From the NCBI RefSeq assembly GCF_002099425.1, contig NW_018344285.1, positions 806,001 through 870,000 on the forward strand: DNA of 64,000 bases, read 5' to 3'. The notes beneath the pieces were generated by a model. The model worked only from the letters and a program-made list of their open reading frames with translations. It was not told the DNA's origin and did no database searches. Each line of letters starts with the position of its first letter. Positions within the stretch are counted from its first letter, which is position 1. Shown in pieces: positions 43,685 to 52,920 of the stretch. The stretch comes from Phascolarctos cinereus. Taxonomy: Eukaryota; Chordata; Mammalia; Diprotodontia; Phascolarctidae. The translations under genes and the position numbers were made by a program.

Positions 43685-43905
43685 GCTTGCAGAGGCAGCA
43701 TGGTATCCTGGATAGAATCCTGGACCTGAAACTAGGAATATTTCAGTTCGAATCTCCCCTCTGACACTTGTTAATCTCTCTGAGCTTCAGTTCCCTAATC
43801 TATAAAATGAAGAATAAAATGACCCAGTAGTATCTAGCCCATAGGGCTCTTGTAATCCTCAAAGGAAATAACGCTTTAAGTCAAGTCCTTTGCAATGTGA
43901 GTTAT
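43685..43905 (+). mobile_element. MIR CORE-SINE
   Basis: Nearly full length: CATGGTATCCTGGATAGAAT near 43699, TCAGTTCGAATCTCCCCTCT near 43743, AGTTCCCTAATCTATAAAAT near 43789, and a MIR tail with TTGCAATGTGAGTTATAT. Confidence 0.75.
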
Positions 43906-44239
43906 ATATTTTTTTTTTTTCTTTTTATTGAGGTGAGGAATAGGATGCCTTCCTATCTCTCCCAGCCTAGATATATAGCAGGTAATGATATGCTGTCCCT
44001 GCCACTAATTTTTATGTCATCTTTAACTTGCTCCATGTTCACTTCTCCTAAGGCAGGATGAGGACCTTCTACTTCTTGGCCCCTAACTTCATTGATTCAA
44101 GACTTAATGTAGGCAAGCTCAAGAGATCCTCCAGCCTCAGACTCTCTGGTAACTATCATGATCTTTATTATTGTTATAATCATCACAGTCATTATTAATA
44201 ACTATTAATCGTTATATTTAATTATATTAAATATTTGTT
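43906..44239. other. No feature recognised
   Basis: A T-rich run near 43908 followed by sequence without recognisable features. Confidence 0.45.
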
Positions 44240-44475
44240 TAATAACAGCATTTGTATGACACTTTAAGGTTTGCAAAAAAGATTTACAAATATTATCTCA
44301 TTTTATTCTCACAAAACACTTGAAAGATAGGTGATATTATCATCCCCATTTTACATATGAGAAAACTGACTTGCCCAGAGTAACACAGTTAGCCAGTGTC
44401 CTAGGTTGGATTTAAACTCAGGTCTTCTTTACTAAAAATCTAGTGCTCTACCCACTGCACCAACTACCTATTTTA
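44240..44475 (-). mobile_element. MIR/MAR-type CORE-SINE
   Basis: Reversed full-length copy: ATTATCTCATTTTATTCTCA near 44293, CCCCATTTTACATATGAGAA near 44344, AAACTCAGGTCTTCTTTACT near 44413. Confidence 0.8.
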
Positions 44476-44838
44476 AAGGTATAGGCCACAATACCTGGCC
44501 TTCTGGTCTTACTCTAACAATGCCTCCACTTCTGGAATGGTCCCAGTCAAAAACTAGCTAAATAAGTTTGTGATTAGAAGGACAATTTTTATTCATCGTT
44601 GTCTACCTAAATTGGGTTCAGTGTCTTCATATTTTGCCAAATCTTGAAATTTGTTTTCCTTTCAGAGAATGGTCAGTGGTATGTGGAATGATCTTTGTCT
44701 ATTATCAGAACGTGATTGTGAAACATCAAATTTTTATCAACCTTCACGAACTTTACTATCAGATCTATGTTTTCAAACGTTCTGTATCTTTAAGGCTATC
44801 TAAGATCTCTGACATATCTTTAAGACAGATGAAAGATA
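44476..44838. other. No feature recognised
   Basis: Spacer between two SINEs; the open frame 44634-44894 runs into the SINE and is not a gene. Confidence 0.45.
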
Positions 44839-45005
44839 GGGCAGCTAGGTGGTGCAGTAGACAGAGCATTGGCTCTGGAGTTAGGAGGACCTGAGTTCAT
44901 ATCTGACCTCAGACACAAAACATCCACAGGCTCTATGTCTCTGGGCAAGTCACTTAACCCCTATTGCCTCACCAAAAAAAAAAATAATACATTAAAAAAA
45001 AAAAA
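44839..45005 (+). mobile_element. tRNA-derived CORE-SINE (WSINE/MAR1 type), complete
   Basis: Starts GGGCAGCTAGGTGGTGCAGT at 44839 and ends with two A runs separated by TAATACATT. A short GATA repeat flanks both sides, too short to call a target-site duplication. Confidence 0.92.
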
Positions 45006-45639
45006 AGATAGAGGAAGTGTTAAGTGATTCCCCAGGCAGGTATTTTAATCACCTCTCTTTCAACTTGATACAGATATACTGGCTCCCACAAGGTAGACCA
45101 CTAAGACATAGAAAATAATGCAAGGCAATAGTGGGGCACTGGTAGATCAGCTTCCAAGTGGGGCTATTCTCAAAAAGGATGCAAGTAAGGGGAAAATTGG
45201 ATGATATTTAAACAACGTCTATTAAGAAGTTTCCTGGGACTCTGAGGACTGGTTCAATGCTTCCCAGACAAACATGTATCTCACATGACATTTTCCTCTT
45301 TTCATTCTTAATAGACATTATGACCGTTCTGCAAAGAATAGACTAATGGTGATATTCTCAGTTTGCTTAATTAAAATAGCCTAGCTACCATAACAACCCA
45401 TAACCATAAATTCTTTGAAACTTTTGGGTGACTTACTTCTTTAGTTTTCTCTACTACTGTTTAATGTCTTTCAACTGACTGGACCCCTCTCAAATTGTCC
45501 AGTTAATCTCTACCTTACCTCCCACTGTCCTGTTACCTCAATTATAAGCATTCAGCCTCATTAACTTAGGTGGATATTAGGTGCTCATATTAACTCATCT
45601 CCATCCATTATATTTATCTTGATTGGACCCCTTCCTCCC
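45006..45639. other. No feature recognised
   Basis: No repeat or exon identified before the polypyrimidine tract. Confidence 0.45.
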
Positions 45640-45833
45640 TTTCTCATCCTCCTGTACTTCCTTCCCTCCTCCTTCCTCCCTTCCTCCCTCCCTCCTTTCC
45701 TTTATCACTCTCCCCTTTCTTCCATCCCTCCCTCATTCTTCCTTTCCCCTTTCCCTCCTTCCTTCCCTTCCTTTTTCCCTCCCTCTCTCTTTCCTTCATT
45801 CCCTTCCTTTCCTTCCTTCCTTCTCTAACCCCT
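45640..45833 (+). repeat. Polypyrimidine (CCTT/CCCT)n tract
   Basis: About 190 bp of C and T with only a few purines. Two long Ser/Pro/Phe-rich frames over it (one of 153 codons) are artefacts. Confidence 0.95.
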
Positions 45834-46094
45834 CCCCATCTTTCTTTGCATCAATTACATTGATAGGAGGGGAGAAAAGGATATTACCAAAAACAGATGT
45901 TATAGATATGGAATCAATGAGGCTTAGCAACTGTTTGACCTCTTCCTTTCCAGGACTAATTCTTGTAGTTCTGTCCTTAATCCCATTCCTTGCTACTTTG
46001 TTCATAAACTTTTTGCATCCTTTAACTTCTCTTCCTTATAGCTTTATACTTTATGTCTCTGCTGATATCTTCCCTTTCACCTAAAATTATTAAC

Positions 46095-46280
46095 AGGCAG
46101 CACAATGTATAGAATATTTCACCTAAGTCACTTAACTTCTCTTTGCCTCAATTTCCCCACTTACAAAATGGGGATAATAATAGTATCTATCTCCAAGTGG
46201 AATTGTAAGGACCAAATGAGATAATTTTATAGTGCTTAGCACAGTGCATGGCATGTAGTAAGCGCTATATAAGTTTTATG
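46095..46280 (+). mobile_element. MIR CORE-SINE with shortened head
   Basis: AAGTCACTTAACTTCTCTTT near 46124, AATGGGGATAATAATAGTAT and GCTTAGCACAGTGCATGGCA. Part of the tRNA-like head is missing. Confidence 0.8.
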
Positions 46281-46399
46281 ATGACATATGCATACGTATA
46301 ATAGTATATATAAAAAATACTAATACTACACTATGTCACATATACTTTTATATATACTATATAAAAATACTGTTACTACTGCTGTTGCTTATATTGATA

Positions 46400-47195
46400 T
46401 TATCATCCTGCTGTGTTCCCTGTCCGGTGGGGTGTTCAGGGAGGACTAGTACCTGTAGCATGAGGGCTTGCTAAGGTATTTTCAAGTCTTCTCATCCACC
46501 TTTCGTGTCCATCTGTCACTCAACTCTCGCCTGAGGCTCAAAGAAACTGAAGCATGTGTAACTGCCACTCCTTGGGAACACTATCTGAGCATAGAGGCTA
46601 AACCAGACTGAAGGTAACCTACAGGCCTGAAAACTGTGAGTAAGGTAGAGGAACGTCTGCCCCAAGCATATGAAGACTTCCCTTTGCAGAGTGAGTAGAT
46701 GAGAACAGTTTATTCCAATAGCCATGAAAAGGGCTTAAGCAATTGCTGGGAAGTGCTTGCAGGGCTGGGGAAACAGCAGTCTCAAGGCCGCATGTCACCC
46801 TCTAGGTCTCTTTGTATGGCCTTTGGACTGAGTTCAAGTTTTACAGAACAAATCCTTTTATTAAGGGGATTTGTTCTGTGGAGTATGGATTCAGTCAAAG
46901 GGACACATTCGAGGACCTAGAAGGCCACATATGGCCTCTAGGCCACAGGTTCCCACAATTGCTTTAGAGCTTGATTACATATCAAAGACACCAAGGTCAT
47001 CCACTACGTTCTGAGACATTGCCACTCATCCTAACTTTTGTATTGCCGATGGACTTCTGTGACTCTGGAAGAGAGAGTGAGATTGACAACATTGTGCAGT
47101 TCTGCCTCATCTAAATCCAATTCATGTACCCCTCAAGACATCACATACTGATCTCATTAGTTCTCTTTGAAAATGAAAGATAGACAACAGCAATT
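46400..47195. mobile_element. Unclassified marsupial-type repeat, interrupted by a MITE
   Basis: Two flanks (about 46400-46750 and 46960-47195) of a repeat whose right part has CTGGAAGAGAGAGTGAGATT near 47064, AAATCCAATTCATGTACCCC near 47114 and a TAGACAACAGCAA end. I believe it is a recurrent marsupial retroposon with an RTE-like (CAA) end, but cannot name it. A fold-back element lies inside. Confidence 0.4.
46760..46956. mobile_element. Fold-back hAT-like MITE
   Basis: The two halves are inverted copies. Left arm 46760-46860 (CAGGGCTGGGGAAACAGC, CTCTAGGTCTCTTTGTATGG, ACAGAACAAATCC) pairs with right arm 46861-46956 (GGATTTGTTCTGT, CGAGGACCTAGAAGGCC, CACAGGTTCCCACA). The centre (46843-46879) is a near-perfect palindrome. 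The CAGGG...GGGG-type end is of the hAT style. A possible 8-bp duplication (AGTGCTTG against ATTGCTTT) matches 6 of 8. No transposase is present. Confidence 0.75.
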
Positions 47196-47224
47196 AGTAA
47201 AATGAAATATCATAGAACAAAAGT

Positions 47225-47415
47225 TAAAACATGACCTGAAACGCCATCCAATCCAAACTCCCGTTTAATAGATGAAGAAGCTCAGAACCAAGGATATCAG
47301 GTGGCTTTTCTAAGATCACATTTGTAATCTTGACCGAGATGAGATTTCAAGTGGAAGAGATAGCATTTAAACCCAGTTCCTCTGACTTGAGCCAATGATC
47401 TTTCCATTGTACCAC
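47225..47415 (-). mobile_element. MIR3-like CORE-SINE
   Basis: Reversed copy: CATCCAATCCAAACTCCCGT near 47246, AATAGATGAAGAAGCTCAGA near 47268, AACCCAGTTCCTCTGACTTG near 47370. Confidence 0.7.
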
Positions 47416-47419
47416 AAAT

Positions 47420-48110
47420 TCCCACCCTTATCACTTAAGTCATCATTGTATCTATTTATTTCACATCATCTTCCAAATCTTTTGAAAGATTGGCCTAAGA
47501 TCTTATCCTCTATTTCCTCACAACCAATTTTTTTCTCCATTTTTCAATTATCATTTCTTCCCTCACCACTCTGCTAGAGGGTCACCAATTGTCATACAAA
47601 TACTCCAGAAACTATTATTTTTTCCTCAGATCTCATTCTCTTGAATGTATGTAGAGTATGGTATCAATGACATTCATGTCCCATTCCTCTTTCCAACTAC
47701 ATATTCTTTGAAACTCTTCATTTCTTTTTTTAAGAACTTTAAATTTCCTGGTTTTCTTCTAATCCTCCTGTTCCTTCTTTATCTCCTTCCGTGACTTCTA
47801 CACACATAAATGTATGTAATTATAATCTTAATTTTCTTCCTTGCCTCTATAATTTTTTCCTGTAATCTCATCTTGTATATCTCTTGCTTTTTGTTTGTTT
47901 GTTTATTTGTTTTTGTTATTGTTTTAGCTTGGGATCTTCATTTCTAGTTGCCTTCTGGACATACCCACATGCATATCTCATAAGCCCTTCAGATTTAACA
48001 TGTACAAAACGGATGTTATTATCCCCCAAAGAAAAACTTCTTCCTCTCCCTGACTTGGGATCTTCCTTGACTTCTACTTCTCCCTATAGAACAAATGAAT
48101 GATCAACTAT
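47420..48110 (+). mobile_element. L2 LINE fragment (sense)
   Basis: Decayed ORF-region L2, with the 'gctagagggtcaccaattgt' block near 47573, the 'ttcctcagatctcattctct' block near 47622 (before the RT motif LDLSAAF in intact copies) and 'tttaacatgtacaaaacgga' near 47994. Confidence 0.5.
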
Positions 48111-49069
48111 CCCCAGGTGCATGCCTCATGAACTGGCTCAGAGAAATGTGATTGTTGAGGGTGTTGATGACAGCTCCATAATTTAGTTTTCCTAAAATTC
48201 ACCAATGCATCTGCTAGCTATAGTGTTACAGGAACAAGAGTCTGTCAGCATTTCCATTATAAACAGTGTGTGTAACGTGACTGTAAAAACCCATTCCAGG
48301 CTGGAATTCAGAATAAAGATTCAGGGTTACAATAAATAACTTGGTTTGTCAGTTACTGGCTAGACAATAGGCTGGACTTGACCTATTAGTAAAATTCCTC
48401 ATCTGGAGGAGATTGTTTGAATAATGTAGTTAAAGGCTCTGTTTAGTGTGCCCAAAAAGAGATTTTGCTACTGAAATGCCCTGTGAAAAGCCTCTTAGTC
48501 ACATGCCCTTTGCCAAAAAATTCAAAATTATCTATATTTCAGTGATTTGAAATGAGAAGGATATGTTTTTAATAAACAAAGACTTAAAAGTGCTTATTCT
48601 TTTCTCTTTTCTCAATTACAAAGAAATATGAATTAATAGCCAAGGTTTTAAAGTTATCCATATGCATCATCTTCTAATAAATGCTTCTCATGGAACCAGG
48701 AAGCAAGAAGATTTCATGAGTACTAACAAACAAGACAAGATCTTAATCACCTATTCCATCCAAAGAAGAGATACTTGTTCATTCTGCCTATAGGGAATAG
48801 AGATTTATTGATAATTATGTACCTTTCGTAAGATATTCTTGCTCACACACTTTTGCCAAAATTGTAAAGCTATTTTTCCATACTGTTGTGTCCAGTGATG
48901 GAGAATTACTGCTTAATATACTCTTCATAACTGTCCTTTGAACTTCTCTGCTAATTTTTTGGTTTTTTTCTTCCAGAAAACTCAAATTTCTTTCTCTTCT
49001 CCAATGGACCAGTTTCTTTGACCTTTAGCTAATTTCCATGAATTGTTTATTTAGTCATTTAATCATTTA
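48111..49069. other. No feature recognised
   Basis: Nothing assigned in about 1 kb. Confidence 0.45.
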
Positions 49070-49145
49070 TTTACAAATGAGATATTTGTAAAGCACTTAG
49101 CACAGTGCCTTGCACGTAATAGGCACTATACAAATGCTTGCTCCC
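49070..49145 (+). mobile_element. MIR/L2 3' end fragment
   Basis: TAAAGCACTTAGCACAGTGC, then AATAGGCACTATACAAATGC. Confidence 0.65.
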
Positions 49146-49489
49146 TCTCCCTCCCCCAAAGAAAACCGAAATAAAGTAATCCAAGACTAAATATTTAGAT
49201 TTGGACTAACAAAATTATGGTATTTCAGGTAGACATTTCCTCAATTTTGACTGTTAATCTCTATTCCTTTGTATTTCCTCTAGTTTCTAACATCCTCTCC
49301 CTTTTGTCCCCCTCCTCCACACCCCCCTCCCCAGCCCGGGGCTAGAGGGTAAAGATTATAGATCTGGGATTCCATTGTTATAAAGAAAGGAAACTTTTGC
49401 CTTACAATCTTAAAAATCTGAATTTACAACCTTAAACATTAGGTTAGGGAATTGCAAGGTTAATTGAACTTATGATCAGAATACATCAT

Positions 49490-49870
49490 TTTTTCTTTGT
49501 TAGAAACATTTTTTCCTCTGATCTTTCACAACAACTCTATCCTATGTGAAGATTTCATTTCCTTATCATAGTTGCAGCATGTTCTTTTGTGATCTTGTAT
49601 GGGCTTCCTTCATTTTGGCACTGTTTTTTGTTTCTTGCATTTTTTTCCCTTTTACCTGAAAGTTCTGAATTTTGGATATGACATTTCTGTTTTCAATTTG
49701 AGATGTTTTTTCATAAAATTACTAGTGGATTTCTTTGTATTTTTTTTCTTCCCTTTCTGTTTCTATTACTGCTGGTAACTTTGTTTTATAATATCTTGAA
49801 ATATGGAATAAAAACTTTTTGATTTGGCCATGTTTTTCCTGTTACTCTGATAATGCTTAAATTCTCTCTG
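49490..49870 (-). mobile_element. L1 ORF1 region fragment
   Basis: Reversed L1 ORF1-like sequence parallel to 14440-14670: TGAATTTTGGATATGACATT near 49668 and CTCTGATAATGCTTAAATTC near 49845 match the order of that copy. It is followed by a CT-rich run (49866-49945). Recognition is by block order only. Confidence 0.45.
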
Positions 49871-49945
49871 TCTCTCTGTCTGTTTCTCTATCCCTCTATC
49901 ATACTCTCTTTCTCTCTCTCTCTCCCTCTATCACTCTCTGCATCA
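49866..49945 (+). repeat. CT-rich simple repeat
   Basis: Imperfect (CT)n with CCCT and ATCA interruptions. Confidence 0.85.
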
Positions 49946-49961
49946 CTCTCCAGTATCTACC

Positions 49962-50560
49962 TGATGGGGGCGGGGCCCAAGCCAAGATCTTCAACCCTTG
50001 CCGCTAAGGGAATCTGACTCCCATTTATCTACAAGCCCCACACCCTCATCTCCCTTTGAAAGCCTTAGCTTACCTTTTAATCTTATTCAGATGTGCCTTT
50101 GCCCCTCACACTAAAAGAATCTGCCTCCCTTTTGTCTATGGGCCCCAAAAAGGCCTCACTCTGGTCTCAAAGGGTTCCTTATGGACTCCCCTTATCTCCC
50201 TTTGAAAGTCCTAGCCCCACCCTTCGATCTTGTGCAGACTCCTTTCAAACTTCTGTTCCCTCCATTACCTATCCCCATTGTCTATTCAATCTCTCAGACC
50301 TTCCAATCAGAATTCTCACCTAGACCCTTTTCCCAGCCCTCTTCTCTGGCCACCCAAAGTTACTTCAGTGTATAAAAATTCCACCCTGGCCCCTATTCAG
50401 ATGCTGAAGACCACATGCTCAAAAGAGTGAGGCTTTCTCATGCAGCTCCTCCTTACTGGCATCACCTGACCTATGCATCACCTATGGCTGAAGAAGATTT
50501 GAGTTGAATTCATTTAGGCAGGGCCCAGTACAGTGATTTTGGGGTTACAGAACCCCAAAA
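49962..50560 (+). mobile_element. Probable solitary LTR (endogenous retrovirus fossil)
   Basis: A GC-richer block of about 600 bp, sharply bounded in composition. The left part contains tandem related blocks (CATCTCCCTTTGAAAGCCTT near 50047; TATCTCCCTTTGAAAGTCCT near 50188), as is common in LTR U3 enhancers. A TATA-like TGTATAAAAATTCC lies near 50370, then an R/U5-like part. No internal viral sequence was recognised next to it. Orientation follows the TATA box. The family is not named. Confidence 0.45.
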
Positions 50561-51359
50561 GTCCTGGACCTCTTCATACCTACTCTACCTTCCTTCCATT
50601 TTATTCCTGAAGAGTTCTGATGGCTTTTTTTTAATCTCTTCATTTTTTATTCACTTTTGGAATCCTCATTGCCAGGTTATTCTTGAGTGTGTGAATGTGT
50701 ATCCACTTAAAATTCTTGTGGAATAAATCTTTGCCTTTTGAGGATATTTCTTGGGCTTCTCTTAACACAAACTATTTCTTCATTGTATAAGGAATTCTTT
50801 TCTGCTTACTCAGGTCTCCAGCCTTGATTTCTGGATTGGAACATTTTGCCAGCACCAGTATCAAGCCACTTTGACTCTCTTGAATAGGGTGGCTACTACA
50901 AGGTCAGCACCATGTAGCAGCCTGGATACTCCTTTTACTGACTGGCACAGTTCTAGATGGGTTTTGCCTGCTTCCCTAACTTGTTTCACAAACTTAATCT
51001 TAAATAGGAAGTGTGATCTGGACTTGTCACTAGGTACCACTTTCTACATTTTTTTTTTTGCTTCTACTTTTGTTTATAAGCAAACTACCCTCATTTTTTT
51101 TGTCTCCTCTTACAGTCATCTATGTGGTATTGGTTCCCTCCACCCCTTACTCCTGGTGTGGCCACAGAAGGCCCAAAAGAGAAATTAATGACATTAATGA
51201 TTAGATTGACTACAAGTCTCTTGGGTAGTCCTGAGTCACGCAATTTGGAGCACCTGCAATCTCTATGTATCTTCATAAAATTACCTACTGGAAAATGATA
51301 TTGTTCCCTAGTATAGCTCCAACAGGCTGGGATGAATATTTGTCTTGCTTTAATCCCCA
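50561..51359. other. Unassigned; possibly continued L1 5' UTR
   Basis: No feature secure. 50600-51050 may be further minus-strand L1 5' region interrupted by the LTR, but I could not confirm this. Confidence 0.3.
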
Positions 51360-51785
51360 TTTACCTGAAACTGTGCTGGCTGAAGAAGCCCAGGCCATTA
51401 TTCCTTTTCTGACTTCATTTCTCTAACTATTGTTAGCCACTTTATGATGACACTATTCTGTATCCTCAGATTCCTTGGCCCTTGTCATATTTCCACTCAT
51501 CCCTTAGCACACCTTAGCCCTCAATTATTTCCACCATTCAGCTTCTCTGCTCCTACTGCAAAATAGAACTTGAAGAATTCACACAATCATCCCAAGTTGG
51601 TAGATAATAAAATTGTATTATCCAACTTCAATTGGGTCCTCAATGCAGTGAGGCAATCCTTTTAGTCCTCTCTAATTAAATACATATCTCACTTTCCACA
51701 GAAAAACCTTTCATCAGGCACTAGCAACCCCTCAAGCTATCGTCCTATAATTCTCTTCAATTTTTCAGACTAATTTGTAGGGAAA
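51360..51785 (+). mobile_element. L2 LINE ORF fragment (sense)
   Basis: Shows the RT N-terminal motif: AGCTATCGTCCTATAATTCT near 51737 reads SYRPIIL, for the L2/CR1 motif NYRPISLL. Upstream has the usual 'ccttttctgacttcatttct' block near 51402. Decayed. Confidence 0.55.
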
Positions 51786-51829
51786 GTTTTTTTTTTTTAA
51801 ATTCTCACTTCCCCTCCTCTCACTATCTA

Positions 51830-52720
51830 AGAATGATACCTGGTCTCATATATTTATGTTAATTTTCCATAAATCTTTTATATCAGTCCATTTGATGGGA
51901 TATTTCTTAGGCTAGCTCTTTGATAATTTAATTATAATTTTTCAATCTTTTTTAATAATTGTAACTGTCATTTTAGTTTTTGTGATTTACATCTTTTTTT
52001 TGATCAACTATTCTTCTCTTACCTATCCATTTTCCTTCATTTAAAAGACTGTTGTGATTTTTTCTATTTATTTAGACATCCTATCCACTTGGAAGCTATT
52101 GTGGTAAATATTTAGCATGCAAGTATAAATTTGTTTTGGCCAAAGCATTTTGTCATTTTCTCATCAGTTCCTTTTCGTTGGGGAATCCTTGACCAAGTAG
52201 TTTAGAGTTTTAGGTTTGTTGTTTTTGTAAAACAATTTTTTCCCTGAAAACAGTTTTTTAGTCTCTTCTGATAGCTGCCATTTTATTTTTTAAACTATAT
52301 CAAATCATTTTTATAAATAAGGCTTTATCATCTAGTTTTAAGTCTGACAATGCTAATATTCCTTCCTACTTTTTTCATGATGTCCTTTGAAATCCTAAAC
52401 TTTTTATTCCTCTAAATGAATTATGCTATCATTTTATGTAAATCTATAAAAGTAGCTTGATGGTCATTTGATTGGTATAGCATTATATCTGTGAATTATT
52501 TTCTGTGGTATTGTCATTTTCACTATTTTGACACATCCAACACATGAGCAATGAATATGCTTCTAACTATTTGTTTTCTTTTCATTTCCTTAATTAATAC
52601 TTTGTGATTTCATTCATTTAAGGCCCTAGGACATCTTGGAAGATTGAATCCCAAATAATTTATTCACTTCATGGTTACTTTGAATGACATTTCCCTTCAT
52701 ACTAATTTCTTTTTTTTTTT
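51830..52720 (-). mobile_element. L1 ORF2 fragment
   Basis: Reversed ORF2 between the RT and the C-terminal part: TTGATGGTCATTTGATTGGT near 52458, ACACATGAGCAATGAATATG near 52540, TTGAATCCCAAATAATTTAT near 52645. The same block order is found in reversed L1 of other mammals. Decayed. Confidence 0.65.
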
Positions 52721-52737
52721 CTTCAAGAATGGTTGAG

Positions 52738-52907
52738 TGGGACCACTAGGTGGTGCAGTGGCTAGAACACCAGCCCTGAATTCAGGAGGACCTGAGTTCA
52801 AATGTGACCTCAGACCAAACACTTGACACTTACTAGCTCTGTGACCCTGGACAAGTCACTTAACCCCAATTGCCTAAAAACAAACAAACAACAACAACAA
52901 CAACAAA
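52738..52907 (+). mobile_element. tRNA-derived CORE-SINE with perfect TSD
   Basis: Full-length SINE (GGTGGTGCAGTGGCTAGAAC near 52750; CTCTGTGACCCTGGACAAGT near 52835) ending in a (CAA)n tail. It is flanked by a perfect 13-bp duplication, AAGAATGGTTGAG, at 52725-52737 and 52908-52920. The element sits at the end of an L1 fossil. It is probably among the youngest insertions here. Confidence 0.95.
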
Positions 52908-52920
52908 AAGAATGGTTGAG

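Noticed and set aside
45623-46084. A 153-codon open frame rich in Pro, Ser and Phe
   Set aside because: It translates a polypyrimidine tract and its flank; no start context or family.
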